Positions 6,879-14,523 of a stretch of 35,666 nt of DNA are shown in pieces. The translations under genes were made by a program, and so were the position numbers. Below the pieces are notes generated by a model that saw only the letters and a program-made list of their open reading frames with translations, did not search any database and was not told the DNA's origin. The DNA is from an uncultured Prevotellaceae bacterium (GTDB lineage: Bacteria > Bacteroidota > Bacteroidia > Bacteroidales > Bacteroidaceae), in the NCBI GenBank assembly GCA_900316975.1, contig ONFA01000023.1, forward strand, positions 1 to 35,666. Direction: 5' to 3'. Position 1 is the stretch's first letter; every line of letters starts with the position of its first letter.

Positions 6879-7847
6879 TCAGTCCCATGCCAAGGCTGAT
6901 GCACCGAGCACAGCAGCATTAGCGTTCATCAGCCCACTGACGAGGAACTTCGCCTTGCCGCGATAGATGGGCATGACTGCTCGATTGTAAGATTCTTCGA
7001 TAGGTTTCATGATAAGGTCGCCAGCCTTGCAGAGACCGCCGAAGAAAATGTAGGCTTCGGGCGAGGAAAAAGCAGTGAAGTCAGCACAAGCCTCGCCCAA
7101 CATCTTGCCAGTAAACTGGAAGATTTCATTCGCCAATTCATCGCCCTTGCCTGCTGCTATGCTGACATCAAGCGACTCGATATCTGCTGGATTCTTTTCA
7201 CGAAGAAGAGAAGGACGATCGGTGTTGGCAAGCATCTCACGGGCAGTGCGAGCCATACCTGAGGCAGAGCAATAACACTCCAGGCATCCCTTTCTGCCAC
7301 AACCGCACACTCTGCCTTCTTCACCCCTCACCATAGTGACATGACCAAGTTCGCCGGCAAATCCATCATGACCATATACAAGCTGTCCATTGATGACTAT
7401 GCCCGAACCAACTCCTGTGCCAAGGGTGATGACGATGAAGTTCTTCATGCCACGAGCTGCACCGTAGGTCATCTCGCCAAGGGCAGCAGCATTGGCATCG
7501 TTGGTAAGATGAACAGGAATACCTAACTTCTGCGAGAACATCTCACCAAGAGGCACTACGCTGTCATGAGCCCATGCTATGTTGGGAGCAATCTCTATAG
7601 CGCCAGTATAGTAATTGGCATTAGGAGCACCAATGCCCATGCCTTCTATTTTCTCTGTACCTCCTCTCTGAGCAATGAGCGGCAGGAGACATGCTACGCC
7701 AGCCTCAACAAACTCCTCTGCTGTCTTATATTTCTGTGTCTTGATAGAGTCCTCTGCCACTATCTTGCCGTATGTGTCAACAATGCCAAATACGGTGTTT
7801 GTACCACCAAGGTCAACGCCAATAACGTATGGTTTCTGTGATTCCAT
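6879..7847 (-). CDS. ROK family sugar kinase (glucokinase-type)
   Basis: This 322-aa cytosolic ROK protein phosphorylates a hexose, probably glucose, with ATP. It shows the N-terminal phosphate-binding DLGGTNT (residues 12-18) and an active-site segment HLTNDANAAALGE. It also has the ROK glycine motif LGTGVGSGI and the zinc/substrate signature with GHVTM followed by CGCGRKGCLE. No DNA-binding domain precedes the kinase, so it is an enzyme rather than a ROK repressor. Other hexoses such as N-acetylglucosamine are possible, and the neighbouring glmM gives no proof either way. It is a single gene, convergent with glmM and divergent from the esterase gene. Confidence 0.85.
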   Translation of the reverse strand: MESQKPYVIGVDLGGTNTVFGIVDTYGKIVAEDSIKTQKYKTAEEFVEAGVACLLPLIAQRGGTEKIEGMGIGAPNANYYTGAIEIAPNIAWAHDSVVPLGEMFSQKLGIPVHLTNDANAAALGEMTYGAARGMKNFIVITLGTGVGSGIVINGQLVYGHDGFAGELGHVTMVRGEEGRVCGCGRKGCLECYCSASGMARTAREMLANTDRPSLLREKNPADIESLDVSIAAGKGDELANEIFQFTGKMLGEACADFTAFSSPEAYIFFGGLCKAGDLIMKPIEESYNRAVMPIYRGKAKFLVSGLMNANAAVLGASALAWD

Positions 7848-7885
7848 TTTTTAGATAATTTTCTTTTAAGTCATTATTTTATCAA

Positions 7886-7893
7886 CAAAATTA
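7886..7893 (-). promoter_or_regulatory. Minus-strand -7 box TAATTTTG for the ROK kinase
   Basis: The plus strand reads CAAAATTA, an exact TAnnTTTG on the minus strand, 39 bases from the start codon at 7847. I found no TTTG at the expected -33 distance, so this rests on the -7 box and its position alone. Confidence 0.4.
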
Positions 7894-7936
7894 CAAAATC
7901 TTTGCAAGGAGAAGCACTAATTTGGGATAAAATCAT

Positions 7937-7944
7937 TATTTTTG
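7937..7944 (+). promoter_or_regulatory. -7 box TATTTTTG for the esterase gene
   Basis: An exact TAnnTTTG octamer 28 bases before the ATG at 7973. No -33 element at consensus spacing is visible. It is the most likely start for the esterase-asparaginase-LysE transcript. Confidence 0.45.
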
Positions 7945-7972
7945 CAAAAAATTAACAACAAAAACTAAAGTT

Positions 7973-8824
7973 ATGAAGAAATCTGCAACACTGATACTTG
8001 GCATTATGTGTGCCTTGTGTGCTAATGCTCAGCAGAAGCCTTTTGACTTTGACCTTTGGCAAAACGGACTGCCAAACAGTAACGGCATTGACAAGACTCA
8101 GCCATACGACGATTCAAAACAGAACTTCAAACCAAGCATCCGTGTGTTCCTTCCTGATGCCGACAAGGCTACAGGACGTGCTGTGGTATGCTGCCCAGGT
8201 GGCGGCTACAGTCATCTCGCCACTGACCACGAAGGCTATGCATGGTCGTCATTCTTCAACGAGAAGGGCATCGCACTCATCGTGCTCAAGTACCGCATGC
8301 CTCATGCCAACACAGAAGTGCCTATCAGCGATGCAAAAGAAGCACTGCGTCTGGTGAGAGAGCATGCAGAAAAGTGGCACATCAACCCTAAGGATGTGGG
8401 CATCATGGGCAGCAGCGCCGGTGGTCATCTCGCTTCTACTGTGGCTACTCACAGCGATTCGCTCACAGCTCCTAACTTCCAGATTCTGTTCTACCCTGTC
8501 ATCACCTTCGACTATGCCTTTACTCACAAGGGCAGTCGTCATGGTCTGATAGGCGAGAATGCTTCACAGGAAATGGTGGATCTGTACAGCAACGAGAAGC
8601 AGGTGACTCCTCAGACTCCTCATGCCATCATGCTCCTCAGCGATGACGACAACGTCGTGCCTTCGCCAAACAGCGTGAACTATTACCTCGCTCTAAAAAA
8701 GAATAAGGTGAAAGCCACCATGCATATCTACCCTTCTGGCGGTCACGGATGGGGCATCAGAGAGAATTTCAAGTATCACAACGAAATGATGGCAGACCTC
8801 TCTGCATGGCTTAAGAGCTTTTGA
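7973..8824 (+). CDS. Secreted alpha/beta-hydrolase, carbohydrate-esterase-like
   Basis: This 283-aa protein begins with a signal peptide that probably ends at ANA before QQK (about residue 19). It is a compact alpha/beta-hydrolase. The oxyanion region reads CPGGGYSHL (74-82), the nucleophile elbow is GSSAGGH with Ser148, the likely acid is Asp226 in DDDNVVP, and the catalytic His258 is in SGGHGW. The layout resembles Bacteroidetes acetyl-xylan and feruloyl esterases, so a role in deacylating plant polysaccharide or oligosaccharide in the periplasm is plausible, but the substrate is not shown. It is followed after 19 bases by the asparaginase gene. Confidence 0.75.
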   Translation: MKKSATLILGIMCALCANAQQKPFDFDLWQNGLPNSNGIDKTQPYDDSKQNFKPSIRVFLPDADKATGRAVVCCPGGGYSHLATDHEGYAWSSFFNEKGIALIVLKYRMPHANTEVPISDAKEALRLVREHAEKWHINPKDVGIMGSSAGGHLASTVATHSDSLTAPNFQILFYPVITFDYAFTHKGSRHGLIGENASQEMVDLYSNEKQVTPQTPHAIMLLSDDDNVVPSPNSVNYYLALKKNKVKATMHIYPSGGHGWGIRENFKYHNEMMADLSAWLKSF

Positions 8825-8843
8825 AAATTCATAATTGACTACA

Positions 8844-9893
8844 ATGAACAGCATTTTCTATAAGCCCCGCAAAAGATTGATGATCATTTATACCGGTGGC
8901 ACTATCGGTATGATTCGCAATCCAGAGACAGGAGCACTTGAAACATTCAATTTCGATCATCTCTGCAAACATGTACCAGAGATAAACGAGTTTGGATATG
9001 CTATTCATAATTATCAGTTTGACCCGCCTATCGATTCGAGCGACATGTGTCCAGAACTCTGGGCTCATCTCGTAAAAATAATCGATTACAACTACGATTC
9101 CTTCGATGGATTTGTCATTCTTCACGGTACCGACACTATGGCTTACACGGCTGCAGCTCTCAGTTTCATGCTTGAGAATCTCGGCAAGCCTGTGATTCTG
9201 ACTGGAAGCCAGTTGCCTATCGGAGTGCTGCGCACTGACGGCAAGGAAAATCTGCTGACTGCTATAGAACTTGCTGCGGCTCAAGACAAGGACGGACATC
9301 CTATGGTGCCAGAAGTGTGCGTGTTCTTCGGACAGTATCTGTACAGAGGCAATAGATGCACTAAGAGCAACTCTGAACATTTCAATGCGTTCAGCAGTTA
9401 CAACTACCCTCCCCTTGCCAAGACTGGCATCAACATCAATTACAACCCTGCCAACATACGACAGGTGGCGGCAAGCCAGCCTTTCTCCCCTCACTACGAA
9501 GCTGACGCTGGCGTTGTGGCTCTCACTCTTTTTCCAGGAATAAAGAAAGAGTTGATAGAGAATGTAATGCAGATGGATGGAATCAAAGGCATCATTCTCC
9601 GAACTTACGGAAGCGGAAATGCCCCAACAAAAGACTGGTTGGCAGAAGCAATAGCCAAGGCTACGGAGTCAGGCAAGGTAGTGGTAAACATCACACAATG
9701 CCAGAGCGGCGGAGTGACAATGGGACTGTACGAGACCAGCAGGCAACTGCTGGATGCAGGAGTGGTAAGCGGTCATGACATGACAATAGAAGCAGCAATA
9801 ACAAAACTAATGATTCTTTTCGGCAGAGGCTTCAGAGCCAGTGAAGTGAGACAACTAATGAGCAGAAACATAGCCGGAGAACTGACAGAATAG
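8844..9893 (+). CDS. ansA: Type I (cytosolic) L-asparaginase
   Basis: This 349-aa enzyme hydrolyses L-asparagine to aspartate and ammonia. It lacks a signal peptide. The first catalytic loop reads YTGGTIGM with the nucleophilic Thr at about residue 17, and the second is HGTDTMAYTA with the Thr-Asp pair. GSQLPIGVLRTDG and QCQSGGV are further family stretches. I use the ATG at 8844. An in-frame TTG at 8835 would add only three residues. It is five bases upstream of a LysE-type exporter gene, so amino-acid turnover and export may be coupled. Confidence 0.88.
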   Translation: MNSIFYKPRKRLMIIYTGGTIGMIRNPETGALETFNFDHLCKHVPEINEFGYAIHNYQFDPPIDSSDMCPELWAHLVKIIDYNYDSFDGFVILHGTDTMAYTAAALSFMLENLGKPVILTGSQLPIGVLRTDGKENLLTAIELAAAQDKDGHPMVPEVCVFFGQYLYRGNRCTKSNSEHFNAFSSYNYPPLAKTGININYNPANIRQVAASQPFSPHYEADAGVVALTLFPGIKKELIENVMQMDGIKGIILRTYGSGNAPTKDWLAEAIAKATESGKVVVNITQCQSGGVTMGLYETSRQLLDAGVVSGHDMTIEAAITKLMILFGRGFRASEVRQLMSRNIAGELTE

Positions 9894-9898
9894 AATAT

Positions 9899-10654
9899 AT
9901 GATATTACAAGCCATACCTCAAATACCTGAACTAAACTTCCAGGATTGGATGCAGAACGTGGGTGTGTTTGAGGAAATGATGAAAGGTTTTCTGATTGGT
10001 GTGCTGGCATCGGCACCGATGGGGCCCGTGGGTATCCTGACTGTGCAGCGCACCCTGAACAAGGGGCGTTGGGAAGGTTTTGCCACTGGCATCGGGGCAA
10101 GCATCAGCGACATTCTGTATGCCATCATCACGGGTTACTTCATGTTTTTGGTGGTCGATATCATCGAAGACCCCATCATCGCGCTGTGGATTAAGGTGAT
10201 TGGCTCGGTGCTGTTGTTCGCTTTCGGTGTTTACACGTTCAAGAGCATTCCGAAACAAAAGGTGGTCGATAGGGACTCACCCGTGGAAACCAAAAACAAA
10301 CTGACAGGATTCATCATTTCGGGATTCGCCATTACAGTGTCTAATCCTTTGATTATATTATTGTTTGTGGCACTTTACGGTCAGTTCACCTTCATCTTGG
10401 CTGGTAACTGGATTGTACAGACTGTAGGATATCTTTTCATTGTGGTAGGTGCATTGACATGGTGGTTTGCGCTGACGTGGTTGGTGGACAAGGTGAGAGC
10501 GCGGTTCAGCAATCAGGTGATTTGGCGGATTAACCGCATCATTGGCATCATCGTGATGGTAGTGAGTGCCATCATGATTGTGTATGCACTGACGGGACAC
10601 ACCTTCCATTACATCCCGTTCGGAGATGACCCTGGATTTGATTTGTTTGAGTGA
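9899..10654 (+). CDS. LysE family amino-acid exporter
   Basis: This 251-aa integral membrane protein has about six hydrophobic segments. The first carries the LysE/RhtB-like signature GVLASAPMGPVGILTVQRTL (residues 36-55). Later segments include GFIISGFAITVSNPLIILLF. The family exports amino acids across the inner membrane using the proton or sodium gradient, but the substrate here is unknown. Tight spacing (5 bases after ansA, 3 bases before the DUF4924 gene) shows co-transcription. Aspartate or asparagine export is only a guess from context. The first 28 residues form a short non-membrane leader before the first helix. Confidence 0.8.
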   Translation: MILQAIPQIPELNFQDWMQNVGVFEEMMKGFLIGVLASAPMGPVGILTVQRTLNKGRWEGFATGIGASISDILYAIITGYFMFLVVDIIEDPIIALWIKVIGSVLLFAFGVYTFKSIPKQKVVDRDSPVETKNKLTGFIISGFAITVSNPLIILLFVALYGQFTFILAGNWIVQTVGYLFIVVGALTWWFALTWLVDKVRARFSNQVIWRINRIIGIIVMVVSAIMIVYALTGHTFHYIPFGDDPGFDLFE

Positions 10655-10657
10655 GTT

Positions 10658-11320
10658 ATGTATATAGCAGAGCAACTGAAGAAGAAGAGCGTGGCGGAAT
10701 ACCTGCTGTACATGTGGCAGGTGGAGGACACGTTGCGGGCATACGGATTGGATGCCGAAAAGATGGCGATGGAGTATATTCCACAGTTTGGATTGGACGA
10801 GGCAAAGAGTGAAACACTGAAGGGTTGGTATGAAAGCCTCATCCAAATGATGCGTGAGGAGGGGGTGACAGAGAGGGGGCATCTCCAAGTGAATAAAAAC
10901 ATCATCATTCTGCTCACAGACTTGCATGCCCAACTGCTCAAGTCGAGCAAGCATCCGTTCTATTCGGCGGCATACTATAAGGCGTTGCCGTTCATCGTGG
11001 AGTTGAGGGCAAAACAAAAGAAGAAGACCCTCTCCCCAACCCTCCCCCGTGATGGGGAGGGAGACCATGCGGGATGTTTACCATCGGGGAACCAACCGGA
11101 TGGCTCTCCCCATTATGGGGGAGATGTCCGACAGGACAGAGAGGGTCTCAAGGGGGAGATTGAGACTTGCTTTGACGCTTTGTATGGGGTGATGCTGTTG
11201 CGGGCACAGAAGAAGGACATCTCGGCTGAAACCGCCACTGCCATCGACAACATCGCCAAGTTCATCGGCATGCTGAGCGACTACTACCAAAAGGACAAGG
11301 CTGGAGAAGTGGAGTTTTGA
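10658..11320 (+). CDS. DUF4924 family protein with an in-frame palindromic insertion
   Basis: This 220-aa helical protein is recognised as DUF4924, a Bacteroidales family of unknown function. Recognisable stretches are the MYIAEQL start, AEYLLYMWQVED, SAAYYKALPFIVELRAK and ETCFDALYGVMLLR. Between the last two lies a low-complexity segment (about residues 123-164) rich in Pro, Gly and Asp, starting TLSPTLPRDGE, that does not look like the rest. It is encoded by the palindromic element 11025-11148. Without it the protein would be about 179 aa, close to what I recall for the family. The reading frame stays open through the insertion. The gene is in the ansA-LysE operon. Confidence 0.8.
   Translation: MYIAEQLKKKSVAEYLLYMWQVEDTLRAYGLDAEKMAMEYIPQFGLDEAKSETLKGWYESLIQMMREEGVTERGHLQVNKNIIILLTDLHAQLLKSSKHPFYSAAYYKALPFIVELRAKQKKKTLSPTLPRDGEGDHAGCLPSGNQPDGSPHYGGDVRQDREGLKGEIETCFDALYGVMLLRAQKKDISAETATAIDNIAKFIGMLSDYYQKDKAGEVEF
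11025..11148. repeat. 124-bp palindromic element translated within DUF4924
   Basis: Terminal 10-bp inverted repeats AGACCCTCTC (11025-11034) and GAGAGGGTCT (11139-11148) bound the element. Internal hairpins are CCCTCCCC/GGGGAGGG (11040-11047 with 11054-11061) and TCTCCCC/GGGGAGA (11105-11111 with 11118-11124). On the opposite strand it encodes the residue string SLPITGEGWGEG, a string I associate with small repeats in many bacteria. No target-site duplication is obvious. The length is not a multiple of three, so the true insertion boundaries may differ by a base or two. Confidence 0.75.
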
Positions 11321-11364
11321 GAGATGAGAGACAGGTGAATCATTATTAAGGAATAGTTATAAAT

Positions 11365-12237
11365 ATGAAAATTTTGGTAACAGGATGCAACGGGCAACTC
11401 GGTAATGAGATGCAGTTGCTGGCAAAGAAGAACCCTCAGCATGAGTATTTCTTCACCGATGTAGTGATACCAGAAGGCTCTGTGGCACAGAAACTCGACA
11501 TCACGAATGAAGCGGAGGTGGAGGCTTTCGTGGAGAAGAACAAGATTGACTGTATTGTGAATTGTGCCGCCTTCACCGCTGTGGATAAGGCGGAGAGCAA
11601 TGAGGATTTGTGCAACCTGCTCAACAATATCGCACCGGGCTATCTGGCCAAAGCGGTGGGCAAGCGAGGAGGAAGCATGGTGCAGGTGAGCACCGACTAT
11701 GTCTTTGACGGCACAAGCCACAAGCCTGTGACGGAAGAACAGCCGACTTGCCCCAACTCTGTGTATGGTCGCACGAAACTGGCTGGCGAGGAAAGCGTGA
11801 AGGCGAACTGCAAGCAGTACCTCATCATCCGCACCGCATGGCTCTACTCCACGTTTGGCAACAACTTTGTGAAGACGATGCTGCGGCTGGGCAAGGAGAA
11901 GACGGAACTGGGTGTCATCTTCGACCAAGTGGGCACTCCGACATACGCCCGCGACTTGGCTGTGGCCATTTTTGCTGCCATCAACCAGGGCATTGTGCCA
12001 GGCATCTACCACTTTTCGAACGAAGGCGTCATTTCGTGGTACGACTTCACGAAGGCCATCCACCGCATTGCTGGCATCACCACCTGCCACGTGAAGCCAC
12101 TGCACACAGCCGAGTACCCCACCCCTGCGGCACGTCCCCACTACTCGGTACTGGACAAGACGAAGATTAAGAATACATATAACATCGAAATTCCCTACTG
12201 GGAAGAGAGTTTGAGAGAGTGCATCGAGCGGCTTTGA
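11365..12237 (+). CDS. rfbD: dTDP-4-dehydrorhamnose reductase
   Basis: This 290-aa short-chain dehydrogenase-type enzyme makes dTDP-L-rhamnose from dTDP-4-dehydro-L-rhamnose with NAD(P)H, for surface polysaccharide. The Rossmann glycine motif is TGCNGQLGNE (residues 6-15). STDYVFDG and the catalytic YGRTKLAGE (Tyr-x3-Lys) follow, and DQVGTPTYARDLA is typical of RfbD. Length is normal. No other rhamnose gene (rfbA, B, C) is in the window, so the pathway is split. It is 44 bases after the DUF4924 gene and 33 bases before prfC, probably one transcript. Confidence 0.9.
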   Translation: MKILVTGCNGQLGNEMQLLAKKNPQHEYFFTDVVIPEGSVAQKLDITNEAEVEAFVEKNKIDCIVNCAAFTAVDKAESNEDLCNLLNNIAPGYLAKAVGKRGGSMVQVSTDYVFDGTSHKPVTEEQPTCPNSVYGRTKLAGEESVKANCKQYLIIRTAWLYSTFGNNFVKTMLRLGKEKTELGVIFDQVGTPTYARDLAVAIFAAINQGIVPGIYHFSNEGVISWYDFTKAIHRIAGITTCHVKPLHTAEYPTPAARPHYSVLDKTKIKNTYNIEIPYWEESLRECIERL

Positions 12238-12270
12238 GCCGTTCAGTGCGCCCTCTCTTTTTGATTGAAC

Positions 12271-13836
12271 ATGAACGAAATAGAAAGAAGACGAACATTT
12301 GCGATTATCTCGCACCCTGACGCCGGAAAGACGACGCTGACGGAGAAACTGCTGCTGTTTGGCGGCCAGATTCAGGTGGCTGGTGCGGTGAAGAGTAATA
12401 AGATTAAGAAAACAGCCACCTCCGACTGGATGGAGATTGAGAAACAGCGTGGTATCTCGGTAAGTACGTCGGTGATGGAGTTTGACTACAAGGACTATAA
12501 GGTGAACATCCTTGACACGCCCGGTCACCAAGACTTTGCTGAAGACACGTTCCGTACACTGACGGCAGTGGATTCTGCCATTATCGTGATTGACGGAGCG
12601 AAGGGTGTGGAGGCACAGACGAGAAAACTGATGACCGTCTGCCGCATGAGGAAAACCCCTGTCATTGTGTTTATCAACAAGATGGACCGCGAGGGAAAGG
12701 ATCCGTTCGACCTCTTGGACGAAGTGGAGAGTGAACTGCAAATCAAGGTGCGACCGCTCTCCTGGCCCATCAACCAGGGAGCACGGTTCAAGGGAGTGTA
12801 TAATATCTATGAGGAGAACCTCAACCTTTTCACACCCAATAAACAGGTGGTGACGGAGAAGGTGAACGTGGACATTCACTCGAAGGAACTGGATGAGCAG
12901 GTGGGTGAGCAGGATGCGGAGAAACTGCGCGAAGACTTGGAGATGATTGACGGGGTGTATGACGCTTTTGACGTGAACACTTACCTGGAGGCAGAAGTGG
13001 CACCCGTTTTCTTTGGTTCTGCCCTGAACAACTTCGGTGTGCAGGAACTGCTGGATTGTTTTGTGGAGATTGCGCCGAACCCACGTCCGACCACGGCTGA
13101 GGAACGCATAGTGCAACCCGAAGAACCGAAGTTCACGGGATTCATCTTCAAGATTACCGCCAACATCGACCCCAACCACCGCTCATGTACGGCATTCTGC
13201 AAGGTCTGCTCGGGCAAGTTTGTGAGGAATGCTCCCTATCTGCACGTGCGGAACGGCAAGACAGTCCGTTTCTCCAGCCCCACCCAGTTCATGGCGCAAC
13301 GCAAGAGCACTATCGACGAGGCTTATCCGGGCGACATCGTGGGTCTGCCCGACAACGGCATCTTCAAGATAGGCGACACGCTGACCGAGGGAGAGCAGTT
13401 GCACTTCAAAGGCTTACCCAGTTTCTCGCCCGAGATGTTCAAGTATATTGAGAATGCCGACCCGATGAAGACGAAGCAGTTGGAGAAGGGCATCAATCAG
13501 TTGATGGACGAGGGTGTGGCACAGTTGTTCGTCAATCAGTTCAACAACCGGAAAATCATCGGAACGGTGGGGCAGTTGCAGTTTGAAGTGATTCAGTATC
13601 GCCTTGAGAACGAGTACAATGCCAAGTGCAAGTGGGAACCCATCAGCCTGTATAAAGCCTGCTGGATAGAGAGTGATGACGAGGCCGAACTGGAGGCTTT
13701 CAAGAAACGGAAATACCAGTATATGGCAAAAGACAAAGAGGGAAGAGATGTCTTTCTTGCTGACAGCAACTACGTGTTGCAGATGGCACAGCAGGACTTC
13801 AAGCACATCAAATTCCACTTCACCAGCGAGTTCTAA
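12271..13836 (+). CDS. prfC: Peptide chain release factor 3
   Basis: This 521-aa translational GTPase recycles RF1 and RF2 from the ribosome after termination. The G1 motif is [15 protein letters not shown], switch I is followed by [16 protein letters not shown]3 is DTPGHQDF and G4 is NKMDRE. The GTPase residues are all present, in contrast to the EF-G-like gene at 21175. The C-terminal part contains [10 protein letters not shown], typical of RF3. The ATG at 12271 is preferred over an in-frame TTG at 12265. It lies in the same co-directional run as rfbD and the threonylcarbamoyl-AMP synthase gene. Confidence 0.95.
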   Translation: MNEIERRRTFAIISHPDAGKTTLTEKLLLFGGQIQVAGAVKSNKIKKTATSDWMEIEKQRGISVSTSVMEFDYKDYKVNILDTPGHQDFAEDTFRTLTAVDSAIIVIDGAKGVEAQTRKLMTVCRMRKTPVIVFINKMDREGKDPFDLLDEVESELQIKVRPLSWPINQGARFKGVYNIYEENLNLFTPNKQVVTEKVNVDIHSKELDEQVGEQDAEKLREDLEMIDGVYDAFDVNTYLEAEVAPVFFGSALNNFGVQELLDCFVEIAPNPRPTTAEERIVQPEEPKFTGFIFKITANIDPNHRSCTAFCKVCSGKFVRNAPYLHVRNGKTVRFSSPTQFMAQRKSTIDEAYPGDIVGLPDNGIFKIGDTLTEGEQLHFKGLPSFSPEMFKYIENADPMKTKQLEKGINQLMDEGVAQLFVNQFNNRKIIGTVGQLQFEVIQYRLENEYNAKCKWEPISLYKACWIESDDEAELEAFKKRKYQYMAKDKEGRDVFLADSNYVLQMAQQDFKHIKFHFTSEF

Positions 13837-13855
13837 CCAGCCCATGCGCTGGGCG
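13837..13855 (+). other. Post-stop GC-rich hairpin after prfC
   Basis: Directly after the prfC stop, GCCCA (13840-13844) and TGGGC (13850-13854) can pair around TGCGC, followed by GTCTTTC. A related sequence follows the next gene at 14458. Too short and lacking a T-run for a normal terminator. Confidence 0.35.
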
Positions 13856-13890
13856 TCTTTCATTATTCATGGAACAAAGAGAAGCATTTT

Positions 13891-14457
13891 ATGTTACAGG
13901 ACGAAGTAAAGAAAGCCATTGAAGTGATGAAGGCGGGAGGGGTCATCCTCTACCCGACCGACACGGTGTGGGGCATCGGCTGCGATGCCACCAACGAGGA
14001 AGCCGTGAGAAAGGTGTTTGAAATCAAGAAACGCGAGGACAGCAAGGCACTCATCTGTCTGGTCGATAGCGATGTGCGTCTGCAACGCTATGTGCGGAAC
14101 GTGGCCGATGTCACTTGGGACATGATAGAGTTGAGCGACAAGCCGCTCACGGTCATCTTCGACCATGTGACCGGGCTGGCTCCCAACGTGATAGCCGAAG
14201 ACGGCAGTGCCGGCATCCGCATCACAAAGGAAGAGTTCAGCAAGGAACTCTGCTTCCGATTCCAGAAGCCCATCGTGAGCACCAGTGCCAACATCAGCGG
14301 CGAGCCTACACCGCAGACTTTCGAGGAAATCAGCGAGGAAATCAAGAATGCCGTTGACTATGTGGTGAAGTATAGCCGGCAGAGTCGCGAAAAGCATAAG
14401 CCGAGCAGCATCATCAAGATGAATGCCAACGGACAATTCACGATTATCAGGGAGTAA
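13891..14457 (+). CDS. tsaC: L-threonylcarbamoyladenylate synthase (Sua5/YciO/YrdC)
   Basis: This 188-aa single-domain YrdC protein makes threonylcarbamoyl-AMP from threonine, bicarbonate and ATP for the t6A37 tRNA modification. Family signatures are GGVILYPTDTVWGIGCDA (residues 16-33), KKREDSKALICL, GSAGIRI and STSANISGEPTP. The C-terminal SRQSREKHKPSSII contains the basic stretch and SSI seen in this family. Length fits the short TsaC type without the Sua5 extra domain. It could instead be a YciO-type paralogue, but the KxR and SxN motifs favour TsaC. The start is 54 bases after prfC. Confidence 0.88.
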   Translation: MLQDEVKKAIEVMKAGGVILYPTDTVWGIGCDATNEEAVRKVFEIKKREDSKALICLVDSDVRLQRYVRNVADVTWDMIELSDKPLTVIFDHVTGLAPNVIAEDGSAGIRITKEEFSKELCFRFQKPIVSTSANISGEPTPQTFEEISEEIKNAVDYVVKYSRQSREKHKPSSIIKMNANGQFTIIRE

Positions 14458-14487
14458 CCAGCCCACACGCCAGGCGGTTGTCTTTCT

Positions 14488-14515
14488 CATATATCATTTA
14501 TCATTTATCATTTAG
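14488..14515 (+). repeat. Heptamer array (CATTTAT family)
   Basis: Four consecutive 7-mers, CATATAT, CATTTAT, CATTTAT and CATTTAG, end nine bases before the ClC start codon at 14524. It is one of seven such 7-bp-period arrays in the window. Confidence 0.65.
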
Positions 14516-14523
14516 CGAAGCGT

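Noticed and set aside
11284..13179. Minus-strand frame of 631 codons over rfbD and prfC
   Set aside because: It lies antisense to two well-identified enzymes. Its His/Val/Leu-rich sequence arises from their codon bias.
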